Below, in pieces: positions 25,439 through 33,009 of a stretch of 64,000 nt of DNA. The notes below the pieces were generated by a model, which did not search any database, was not told the DNA's origin, and worked only from the letters and a program-made list of their open reading frames with translations. Within the stretch, counting starts at the first letter, position 1. Each line of letters starts with the position of its first letter. The stretch comes from Alphaproteobacteria bacterium UBA6178 (lineage in GTDB: Bacteria > Pseudomonadota > Alphaproteobacteria > Rickettsiales > UBA3002), in the NCBI GenBank assembly GCA_002422205.1, contig DITS01000021.1:6579-70578 (forward strand). The letters run 5' to 3'. The position numbers and the translations under genes were made by a program.

Positions 25439-26861
25439 AGCCCACCACCAGCTTGGCTTGGGTATAATCATGCATGGTATAGGGTATGCCGCCTACCCCC
25501 AGCCCGCTGGCTTTGCGGCCACCAAAAGGCATCCAGTCGACGCGGAATGCAGTATGGTCATTGACCATCACCGTAGCGGCGTCCAGCCCGTCCACCGCAT
25601 GCTGAATCGCATCATATTCGCGGCCCCATACCGCCGCCTGAAAGGCGTATTGTGATGCGTTGGCGCGGCGGATGGCATCATCTATATCATCATAGCCATA
25701 CACACAAATCACCGGCCCGAAGATTTCTTCGGTGGTCACGGTGGCGTCATCGGGTGCATCAAGCAGTATGGTCGGCTGGTACTGGGTTTCAGACAAAGGC
25801 TGGCCGCCACACATCAGCTTGGCACCACGCCCCAGCGCGTCTTGTACCCAATTATGCACGCGCAACACCTGTTCGGGGTGAATCAGCGGCCCCACCTGCG
25901 TAGCGTCATGCACGGGATTGCCCACTTCCAGCTGTTCGGCGGCTTCGCTGAGCTTGCGTGCAAACGGCCCCACCTCCGCCCAGGGCGCATAGACGCGCTG
26001 CACCGATACACAGACTTGCCCCGCATGTGTCATGCCGCCTTTGACAATGGCGGGAATGGCCGCATCATGATTGGCATAGGTCAGCAGCAACACCGGTGCA
26101 TTGCCACCATGCTCCAGCGCGCAGCGCGTACCAGCGGCCAATTGGCTGCGCAAATGCCAGCCCACTTTAGCCGAGCCAATAAAGCTCATAAAGGCCACAC
26201 GAGGGTCGGTCGCCAGCTTCTCAGCCAGCTCGTTGCTGCATAGCACCAACTGGCACCAGCCCTCGGGCATGCCTGCCTCATCAATCAGGCGAATCAGCTT
26301 TTGGCATGTCAGCGGCGTGGTCAGCGCTGGCTTGACAATCACTGGCGCCCCCACCGCAATCGCGGGGATGACCTGATGCACAATCAGATTGAGCGGGTGA
26401 TTAAAAGCGCTTATGGCCACCACAATACCAATCGGTGAACGGCTGGTCACCATCCGGCGGCCATTGGACATGGTATTTTGCCAGTTTTCCACTACTTCAC
26501 CGCGCAATCCTTCGCCGATATGGCCCGCCGCATAGCGAATCCCCTGAACGGCACGTGCCACCTCGATACGGGCATCCGTGATGGGTTTTCCCCCCTCAAG
26601 GGCAATCAGATAGGCAAAATCCTCGGCCTCGTCTTCTATGTTTTTTGCCAGTTTTTGCAGCAGCTCGGCCCGCCGGTGGTTGGGTAGCCATGCGGTTTTA
26701 TCCGCGAATACCGCTTTGGCGCGCTCCAGGGTTGCATCCAGCTCATTCCAGCCCATTAATGGCACCTCGCCGATGCGCGAGCGATCATAGGGCGAGACGA
26801 CCTCCAAAGTGGAGGGGGACGACTCGTAAAGGCCAGTGTTGGCTGTCTGGGGGCTGGACAT
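25437..26861 (-). CDS. NAD(P)-dependent aldehyde dehydrogenase family protein
   Basis: A 474-residue ALDH. The Rossmann part holds GVVVAISAFNHPLNLIVHQVIPAIAVGAPVIVKPA, and FIGSAKVGWHLR gives the cofactor loop. The general base region reads CALEHGGNAP, and the catalytic Cys284 lies in HAGQVCVSVQRVY. The motif EIFGPVICVYGYDD and the C-terminal FGGRKASGLGVGGI complete the domain. Family members oxidise aldehydes to acids; the substrate cannot be set here (lactaldehyde or phosphonoacetaldehyde-type enzymes share SVQR after the Cys). It is a stand-alone gene with no pathway partner beside it. Confidence 0.92.
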   Translation of the reverse strand: MSSPQTANTGLYESSPSTLEVVSPYDRSRIGEVPLMGWNELDATLERAKAVFADKTAWLPNHRRAELLQKLAKNIEDEAEDFAYLIALEGGKPITDARIEVARAVQGIRYAAGHIGEGLRGEVVENWQNTMSNGRRMVTSRSPIGIVVAISAFNHPLNLIVHQVIPAIAVGAPVIVKPALTTPLTCQKLIRLIDEAGMPEGWCQLVLCSNELAEKLATDPRVAFMSFIGSAKVGWHLRSQLAAGTRCALEHGGNAPVLLLTYANHDAAIPAIVKGGMTHAGQVCVSVQRVYAPWAEVGPFARKLSEAAEQLEVGNPVHDATQVGPLIHPEQVLRVHNWVQDALGRGAKLMCGGQPLSETQYQPTILLDAPDDATVTTEEIFGPVICVYGYDDIDDAIRRANASQYAFQAAVWGREYDAIQHAVDGLDAATVMVNDHTAFRVDWMPFGGRKASGLGVGGIPYTMHDYTQAKLVVG

Positions 26862-26989
26862 CCTGAAACTCGGGTTATGATTTGGAAGGCCGAATCCTAG
26901 CCCGATTGCGCGAGTGGCGCAAGTGATTCGGGCTATCGTAATGGAATTGTCACAAATTTTACATTTACAGCATAGATAAAATTGTAGTA

Positions 26990-27005
26990 TTAACTATTTA
27001 TTAAC
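26990..27005 (+). promoter_or_regulatory. CtrA-type box upstream of first RTX gene
   Basis: TTAACTATTTATTAAC is a perfect TTAA-N7-TTAAC match and ends 50 bp before the ATG at 27056. Confidence 0.7.
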
Positions 27006-27055
27006 CACCGCATGTGGTTTCAGATAAAACGAAAAACGCACAAGGAAAACATACC

Positions 27056-28630
27056 ATGGCAACCATCATTGGCACCAATAATACAGACGTTATCTACGCC
27101 CCCGCAACGAATGATTCGATTGAAGGACGTGGCGGTGACGATACGATTCTGGGTAACGAAGGCAATGATACCATTAAGGGTGGCCTGGGCAATGACTGGT
27201 TGTGGGGCTGGACGGGCGCCGATGTCATATATGGCGATGATGGTGACGATATTATCGGTGGCGATACCGGCAATGACAAACTCTATGGCGGCATTGGCCA
27301 CGATACGCTGTATGGCGCCGAAGGCAATGACACCATCTATGGTGAAGCCGGCAATGACCGCATTGAAGCTGCAGATGGCAATGACGTAGCCTATGGTGGC
27401 GATGGCAATGATTTTATTCACACCTGGACCGGTGACGACAAAGTCTGGGGCGGTGAAGGTAATGATTATATTTATGGTGGCGCTGGCAATGACACGCTGT
27501 ATGGCGAAAATGGCAATGACCGTATTTTCTCCGAAATTGGCAACGACATTGTCTATGCAGGTGCAGGCCATGATATCGTATTCGCCGATGAAGGCGATGA
27601 TTTCGTGGATGGCGGCTCCGGAAACGATGTGATTTGGTTGTGGGACGGTAATGATACGGCTTATGGCGGCAGCGGCAATGATACGATCGGCGGCGATGCA
27701 GGTAACGATATTCTCTATGGTCAGGATGGCGATGATACGCTGTATGGCTGGACCGGCCACGACACCATCTGGGGTGGCGAAGGCAATGATCTGGTCAAAG
27801 GTGAGCGTGACAACGACACGATTTACGGTGAAAACGGCAATGACACGCTGCATGGCAATGGTGGCAACGACACCATCTATGGCGGTGGCGACAATGACAC
27901 CATCTATGGCGGTGCCAATACCGATTCCGCCTGTGGTGGCGATGGCAACGACCTGATCTATGGTGGCGTAGCCCGCCTGCCGATCCATTTGCCCGAAGGT
28001 GCGGATGCAGCTGATAAATTATTCGGCGGCGCAGGCAGCGACACCATTTTTGGTGAAGAAGGTAATGACACGATTTACGGCGACCGCTGTATCGATGGGA
28101 ATTACACCAATCCGCAAGGCGCGGATACGCTTAGCGGTGGGGCGGGTAATGACCTGATTTACGGCGATGGTAACAACGACACCTTGTTTGGCGATGCCGG
28201 TAACGACACGCTCTATGGCGGTGATGGCAATGACTGTATTTTTGGCCGTACCGGTAATGATATCCTTTATGGTGGCGCGGGCCGCGATTCATTCATTTTT
28301 GATAATTTCATCAATAAGCCTCTCGACGTTAAAAATGTCAGTGAGATCAATCTGGGCCATAACATCGTCAAAGATTTTAATCCCAATGAGGATTTTATCG
28401 CTTTCCATAATTTCTATTGGGGCTCCAATAGCTATTTCGATCTTCAAGCGCATTTCCTCAATAAGGCCGTCAATCAAAATGGCGGAGTCTATGTCTCGAT
28501 CAATGATAAAAGTTCTATCTTTATCGAAGGCATAACAAAAAATGAGCTCGTTTATTCCAAAAATCTTACCAACACCTATGATTTCAATCTGGTGTTTGAT
28601 AATGAAAAAGGGTTTTTCGCCGACACCTAA
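27056..28630 (+). CDS. RTX calcium-binding repeat protein
   Basis: A 524-residue protein, of which residues about 15-405 are nonapeptide repeats GGxGxDxLx that form a calcium-stabilised beta roll. Examples are GGDDTILGN, GNDTIYGEA and GNDTLYGGD. Every 36 or 72 residues one repeat carries Trp (codons at 27209, 27425, 27641, 27749). The last 110 residues are non-repetitive and probably hold the type I secretion signal. There is no Sec signal peptide, as expected. The start is at ATG 27056 with AAGGAAAA before it; the frame extends upstream to 27014 without a ribosome binding site. It has no catalytic domain, so it may be an adhesin or surface-layer-like protein. A terminator follows. Confidence 0.9.
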   Translation: MATIIGTNNTDVIYAPATNDSIEGRGGDDTILGNEGNDTIKGGLGNDWLWGWTGADVIYGDDGDDIIGGDTGNDKLYGGIGHDTLYGAEGNDTIYGEAGNDRIEAADGNDVAYGGDGNDFIHTWTGDDKVWGGEGNDYIYGGAGNDTLYGENGNDRIFSEIGNDIVYAGAGHDIVFADEGDDFVDGGSGNDVIWLWDGNDTAYGGSGNDTIGGDAGNDILYGQDGDDTLYGWTGHDTIWGGEGNDLVKGERDNDTIYGENGNDTLHGNGGNDTIYGGGDNDTIYGGANTDSACGGDGNDLIYGGVARLPIHLPEGADAADKLFGGAGSDTIFGEEGNDTIYGDRCIDGNYTNPQGADTLSGGAGNDLIYGDGNNDTLFGDAGNDTLYGGDGNDCIFGRTGNDILYGGAGRDSFIFDNFINKPLDVKNVSEINLGHNIVKDFNPNEDFIAFHNFYWGSNSYFDLQAHFLNKAVNQNGGVYVSINDKSSIFIEGITKNELVYSKNLTNTYDFNLVFDNEKGFFADT

Positions 28631-28943
28631 ACCCAGCACCGATTTCATTGTGCATGAAAAAGAGCTCCGGATTGATTCCGGAGTTTTTTTCGTACCTAGC
28701 CCCCAGACGCACCCTTAGGTGCCACATCATATTTGCTCCTTTAGCAGATGATATCGCACTATAATATTCAACAAAAGTCTGTGCCTGTGGCTGTTTTTGG
28801 CTTCCATCATTAGCAAACATATTTTTTCAAATGAATATCAATTCCTTATAGCCAAAATTTCTTGTGTTAACTAAAAACTGCTTGCGCGAGGGTTCGGATT
28901 GGATATGGTGATGGAAATAATAACAAACAATACAAGGCAAGTT
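28631..28943. other. Intergenic region between RTX gene and ompA-like gene
   Basis: This 313-bp gap holds the terminator above and an imperfect hairpin near 28728-28754 (ATCAT...TGCT-CCTTT-AGCA...ATGAT). The rest is AT-rich, with a single TTAAC half site at about 28867. No complete CtrA-type box or gene is seen. Confidence 0.4.
28665..28690 (+). terminator. Rho-independent terminator after RTX gene
   Basis: A perfect 7-bp stem CTCCGGA/TCCGGAG with loop TTGAT is followed by seven T, 35 bp past the stop codon. Confidence 0.9.
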
Positions 28944-29564
28944 ATGCAACGCTCCCCAATCATTACTACATTATCACTTGGTGTTATTCTCTTTGCAGCC
29001 GTATGTGGCACTGCTTCCGCCCAAAGCAATCAGGATGCAGCCTTCGACCGAAATGAAAATTTCGTTATCGATAAGCACGGCAAATGCGTGCGCACCAAAT
29101 GGATGGAAGGGGATGATCCGTGTAACCCTACCCCGCCGCCTCCGCCGGCTCCTGCAGCACCGCCTGCACCCCCGCCGCCACCCGCCCCCGTGGTTGAGCT
29201 TGAGCAGCGTACCATTTATTTCGAATTTGACAGCGCCGAGTTGGATAGCGAAGCGGTGTACAAACTCAACATGCTGGTTCAGCTGATTAATCAGTCGAAA
29301 CAAATCGCCGATGCGACCATTCATGGCTTCACTGACCAGATTGGTGCCAGCGACTACAACCAAAAGCTCTCCGAGCGCCGCACCCAAGCTGTGAAGCGTT
29401 ACCTTGACGAGCGTACCCGCCTCGATACCAAAACCGCTGATATCCGTGGTTTAGGCAAGTCTTCACCCGAAGCGGAATGCGAAGCGCTGACCAAGCGCAA
29501 AGAGAAAATTGACTGTATGCGTAAAGAACGCCGCGTCGAAATTGAGTTCAAATACATCCAGTAA
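28944..29564 (+). CDS. OmpA-family outer-membrane/peptidoglycan-binding protein
   Basis: A 206-residue exported protein with a signal peptide (LSLGVILFAAVCGTASA-Q), a short charged segment with two Cys (KCVRTKWMEGDDPC), and a Pro/Ala linker (residues about 60-85). The C-terminal OmpA domain contains IYFEFDSAELDSEAVYKLN, IHGFTDQIGASDYNQKLSERRTQAVKRYL and IRGLGKSSP. The diaminopimelate-binding Asp and Arg are kept, while the usual GHTD reads GFTD. It has no transmembrane beta barrel, so it is probably periplasmic and cell-wall associated. ATG 28944 gives the signal peptide; the ORF extends to 28899. A terminator follows the gene. Confidence 0.88.
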   Translation: MQRSPIITTLSLGVILFAAVCGTASAQSNQDAAFDRNENFVIDKHGKCVRTKWMEGDDPCNPTPPPPPAPAAPPAPPPPPAPVVELEQRTIYFEFDSAELDSEAVYKLNMLVQLINQSKQIADATIHGFTDQIGASDYNQKLSERRTQAVKRYLDERTRLDTKTADIRGLGKSSPEAECEALTKRKEKIDCMRKERRVEIEFKYIQ

Positions 29565-29634
29565 CGGATAGAGGCGCGCTGCAAGGCGCGCCTGTCGTTG
29601 CCGGATTCTAAGTTTTCATAGCGTAACCAACCTT

Positions 29635-29661
29635 AGGGGGCTTTTTGCCCCCTGTTTTTTT
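29635..29661 (+). terminator. Rho-independent terminator after ompA-like gene
   Basis: The 7-bp stem AGGGGGC/GCCCCCT with a loop of five T is followed by G and seven T. A second GC-rich hairpin without a T run (AGGCGCGC/GCGCGCCT, about 29571-29592) lies just after the stop. Confidence 0.88.
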
Positions 29662-29680
29662 ATGGGCTATGGTGATGGGA

Positions 29681-30757
29681 TTAGTGTGCCACTTGCAAGG
29701 CCGTTGGCCCTTCCAGACGTTGCGCCTGAATCTGCTCCACCTGTTTGCCCGGCTGCGCCGTATCTGTCTCGGCTTTGCTGTTTTTATGCGCATGGAAATC
29801 TTTGAGACTGACGATGTTCCCCTCTTCATCCTTATGGATACCCCCATAAATGAAACCGAAGACGTTACAGGATTGATTCAGAATAAACTTTACCCATTGC
29901 AAACGGTCACCGGGCGGGGCTTTCCAATCTTCGGGATGCATATCAAAGGGACGCGGCGCGGTGACATGATCGGCTGGAAACCCTTGCTTGAGTGCGGTTT
30001 GCGCCTGAATTCCGGCGAAGGGCGCGCGCACGATAAATATGCCGGTTGCCACCTGCCATGCGCGTTCCTGATTGGGGATAAAGTTCAACGACAAGCCCGC
30101 CGCCACGGTCATCAACCCCTGATACATTTCCCATGCGACTTTACCGGGCACGCGTTGTTTATAGCCCGATAGCGCCATGAATATCCCGTTGGGAATTGTT
30201 GCCATACCCACCGTCGCGATAATATGATTTTTGGGGTCAAACGCGTCTTTAATCCGCATCGTAATATATTCACCCACCGGCATATTCTCGAGGCGCTTTT
30301 GTCTTTCTTCTGTGTTGGGCTTTTCCTTATAAACTAATCCCAGCCCCAAGCCAGTAAGGGATATGCCGGAAGCAATCAACCGATAGGGCGAATTATACAG
30401 CCCGCCTGAGAGCATCGAAGCCACATCAGCGGTGGCGCGCAGCAAAAAGTTTATCCGCGACCCGTTATTGATAATCGAAGCCGGTGTAGCCACGCGCAAG
30501 CTATGGATGCCCTCACGCCACATATCGCCAAGCCCACTCAGAAAGTCAGGATGCGGCTGCTTAGCAGGTCCAAGCTCCCAGCTGGCGGTCGTGCGGCCCG
30601 ACACTTGCACGCCGAGAGGCCCTGTAACCGGCAGTGTTTGCGGGGCCATCGCACCCGTTGCCGATACGTCCGAGAAGCCGAACGAACCCTGCGGTTGCGA
30701 TGCAACCGACTGATTCTCCCCCTCTTTATAGCCGTTATCGGGCGCCTTCATCTGCAT
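29681..30757 (-). CDS. Hypothetical protein with hydrophobic segments
   Basis: Not recognised. From ATG 30757 it has 358 residues; a TTG start at 30826 would give 381. GGAGGAGG lies 13 bases before 30757. The N-terminal 80 residues are polar and Pro/Gln-rich (SVASQPQGSFGFSDVSATG). From residue 100 on there are at least four moderately hydrophobic stretches (IASGISLTGLGLGLVY, IIATVGMATIPNGIFMALSG, GLMTVAAGLSLNF, FILNQSCNVFGFIYGG) with charged loops between. The C-terminus is polar. It may be a membrane-associated protein. It lies inside the exoprotein island, divergent from the GH114-RTX gene, so a link is possible but unproven. Confidence 0.6.
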   Translation of the reverse strand: MQMKAPDNGYKEGENQSVASQPQGSFGFSDVSATGAMAPQTLPVTGPLGVQVSGRTTASWELGPAKQPHPDFLSGLGDMWREGIHSLRVATPASIINNGSRINFLLRATADVASMLSGGLYNSPYRLIASGISLTGLGLGLVYKEKPNTEERQKRLENMPVGEYITMRIKDAFDPKNHIIATVGMATIPNGIFMALSGYKQRVPGKVAWEMYQGLMTVAAGLSLNFIPNQERAWQVATGIFIVRAPFAGIQAQTALKQGFPADHVTAPRPFDMHPEDWKAPPGDRLQWVKFILNQSCNVFGFIYGGIHKDEEGNIVSLKDFHAHKNSKAETDTAQPGKQVEQIQAQRLEGPTALQVAH

Positions 30758-30860
30758 ATAGTCCGGCCTGCCTCCTCCGTCATATCTATGAGTAGCCTTT
30801 CTATTTATGACACAGCTATGTGACAAGCTGATGACAAAACAACAGATAAAAACAAATAAT

Positions 30861-30949
30861 GCCCTGAATATTTAGGTCTTATTTCGCGTGCGTTTTCACG
30901 CGTATTTTCATTGAACGCCGGTAAAGCGTTGCCTGTCAGTATTCAGGGC
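30861..30949. other. Three-way-junction inverted-repeat element
   Basis: An outer stem GCCCTGAATA (30861-30870) pairs with TATTCAGGGC (30940-30949). Inside it are two hairpins, CGCGTG/CACGCG (30885-30902) and AACGC/GCGTT (30914-30930). All stems are perfect. It lies between two divergent genes, 103 bp before the -strand ATG at 30757 and 92 bp before the +strand GH114-RTX gene. It matches no riboswitch consensus known to me. It could be a leader RNA, a mobile miniature element or a DNA structure. Confidence 0.6.
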
Positions 30950-31012
30950 TAATATATGAACTCTTGGGATAAAAGTGGAATAAAGGTTGTGTTTTTTTCA
31001 TATCGGATTAGT

Positions 31013-31028
31013 TTAACAAAAAATTAAC
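31013..31028 (+). promoter_or_regulatory. CtrA-type box immediately before GH114-RTX gene
   Basis: TTAACAAAAAATTAAC is a perfect TTAA-N7-TTAAC match ending only 13 bp before the ATG, much closer than the other boxes. At this distance it would cover the transcript start or ribosome binding site, so repression is as likely as activation. Confidence 0.6.
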
Positions 31029-31041
31029 AAGGAATGCAGGA

Positions 31042-32997
31042 ATGTCTGATCAACTCTTATTTTTCTATCAGCTCCAACATATCAATTACACCATCCTGCA
31101 AAGCCGTAACTTTAAGCTGGGCGTCATCGACGACACCGAAGCGGGGCTGAGCCGCGATCAGATCGCATCGCTCAATGCTGCAGGTAAATCCTTGTGGGTG
31201 TATGCAAGCGCGGGCGAAGCCGAAGTATTCCGCGATTACTGGATCGATGGTAACTGGGCAAAAAATCCCCCCGCTTTTTTGATTGAGCCGAATGAAAATT
31301 TCAGCTCCGGCTGGCGCGTGAAATTCTGGCATAAAGAGTGGCAGGATGTGGTGATCAACCGCATCGAAACCCTGATCCATAAGGGCTATAAAGGCGTGTA
31401 TCTCGATGTGGTCGATGTGTTCAATATCCCCAACGTCCGCAGCGCCTATCTGGCTGAAAATCCGGGTGGTGACATCAAGCGCGCGATGGAAGATTTTATT
31501 ATTAAAATTTCTGCCGAAGCCAAAGCGCTTAACCCCGAATTTAAAATCGTTGTTCAAAATGCGGTCAGCCTGCTCAGTAATACCGAAATCATTACGTGGG
31601 AAGATTTGTCCCTGCCGCTTGATCCCAATACGCGCTATCTGGATGCGATCGATGGGCTGGGCAAAGAAACCACTTTCTCGCTGGCCGATGTGTACCCGAT
31701 CCCGTGGGGCCCATGGGATGCGCGCTATGTTGAAAACGCCGTCAATGCCGGTAAATTCGTCATCGGGCTGGAATTCCCAAGCACCGATGCGGCACGCACT
31801 TACTCACTCGATAACGCCCTAAAAGCGGGCTACATTCCCTATTTCGATGATCGGGTGCATAATGGTAATTTCCACCCCATCAATTACACCATCCTCGATA
31901 GGGTCACGCAGGCACAAATTGACAGCCTGCTAGGCACCGGTTCCAATGGCACGCCCATCATCGGCGATAATCAATCGAATGTGCTGATAGGCACCGACTC
32001 GAACGATATCGGCTATGGCAATGGCGGCAATGACGTGATTTACGGCCTCAACGGCAATGACACGCTTTACGGTCATGCAGGCGACGACAAGTTGCTCGGC
32101 TGGTATGGCGACGATGTGCTTTACGGTGATATCGGGCGCGACACGCTTTATGGCGATTTCGGCCATGACAAGCTCTATGGTGGTGCCGATAACGACTATC
32201 TGTTTGGCTGGACCGGCAATGATATTCTGTATGGCGATGGCGGCGACGATGTACTCTATGGCGACGCTGGTGCCGATCGTGTCTATGGCGGCGACGGCAA
32301 TGACGTGGTTTTCGGTGGCACTGACAATGATACTATCGAAGGCGGCGCAGGCGATGATCAGCTCTATGCGGATGAAGGCGACGATGTGGTAACAGGTGGT
32401 GAAGGCAATGATCGCGTCTATGGCTGGACCGGCCATGACTCGCTCAGTGGCGGCAATGGCAATGACGTACTAAGCGGCGATGCGGGCAATGATACGCTCG
32501 ATGGCGGCGCAGGTAACGATACCATCTATGCCGGCGCCGACAATGATCTGGTACGCGCCGGAGAAGGCAATGACTGGGTTTTTGCCGATGCAGGCAATGA
32601 CACGGTCTATGCCGGTGGCGGCCATGATGTGATTTTCACATGGGAAGGCAATGATCTGATTTACGGTGAAGCGGGCAATGATCTGATTTCCGCCGAAGCA
32701 GGCAATGACACCCTCGTAGGTGGCAAAGGCAATGACGAGCTGTATGGAGGCACCGGTGCTGATCGTTTCGTGATCGCCAAATCCGATGGCATCGACACCA
32801 TCCGCGATTTCACCATCGGGCAGGATAAAATCCAGCTCACCGGCTTTGGCTCCGGCGCCAGCTTTAAGAGCGTAGTGGAACCGAATCTGTTTTATAATGG
32901 TGGCCGTGTCTCGATCGTTTTTGATAGCGCTAATAGCCTGCATTTTGACAATATCGCCGCTGGCGGCTTAAGCGCCAGTGACTTTATTTTTAGCTAA
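31042..32997 (+). CDS. GH114-like glycoside hydrolase with RTX repeats
   Basis: A 651-residue fusion. Residues 1-295 resemble the GH114 TIM barrel (endo-alpha-1,4-polygalactosaminidase type). KSLWVYASAGEAEVFRDYW, VKFWHKEWQDVVINRIETLIHKGYKGVYLDVVDVF (Asp122 is the likely catalytic Asp) and FVIGLEFPSTD are in the expected order. Residues 310-580 are RTX nonapeptides with Trp at 36/72-residue spacing (codons at 32101, 32209, 32425, 32641). The C-terminus DTIRDFTIGQDKIQL...SASDFIFS is typical of type I secreted proteins. It would be exported by the ABC system at 40-46 kb and attack galactosaminogalactan-like or related amino-sugar polymers (family inference). It lacks a Sec signal peptide. Confidence 0.85.
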   Translation: MSDQLLFFYQLQHINYTILQSRNFKLGVIDDTEAGLSRDQIASLNAAGKSLWVYASAGEAEVFRDYWIDGNWAKNPPAFLIEPNENFSSGWRVKFWHKEWQDVVINRIETLIHKGYKGVYLDVVDVFNIPNVRSAYLAENPGGDIKRAMEDFIIKISAEAKALNPEFKIVVQNAVSLLSNTEIITWEDLSLPLDPNTRYLDAIDGLGKETTFSLADVYPIPWGPWDARYVENAVNAGKFVIGLEFPSTDAARTYSLDNALKAGYIPYFDDRVHNGNFHPINYTILDRVTQAQIDSLLGTGSNGTPIIGDNQSNVLIGTDSNDIGYGNGGNDVIYGLNGNDTLYGHAGDDKLLGWYGDDVLYGDIGRDTLYGDFGHDKLYGGADNDYLFGWTGNDILYGDGGDDVLYGDAGADRVYGGDGNDVVFGGTDNDTIEGGAGDDQLYADEGDDVVTGGEGNDRVYGWTGHDSLSGGNGNDVLSGDAGNDTLDGGAGNDTIYAGADNDLVRAGEGNDWVFADAGNDTVYAGGGHDVIFTWEGNDLIYGEAGNDLISAEAGNDTLVGGKGNDELYGGTGADRFVIAKSDGIDTIRDFTIGQDKIQLTGFGSGASFKSVVEPNLFYNGGRVSIVFDSANSLHFDNIAAGGLSASDFIFS

Positions 32998-33009
32998 GCT
33001 TCAGGCGCT

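Noticed and set aside
27020..27988. 322-residue open frame on the minus strand opposite the RTX gene
   Set aside because: It is created by the repetitive codon pattern of the RTX array (GGC AAT GAC on the other strand gives long stop-free Ile/Ala-rich frames). No start signal or family match.
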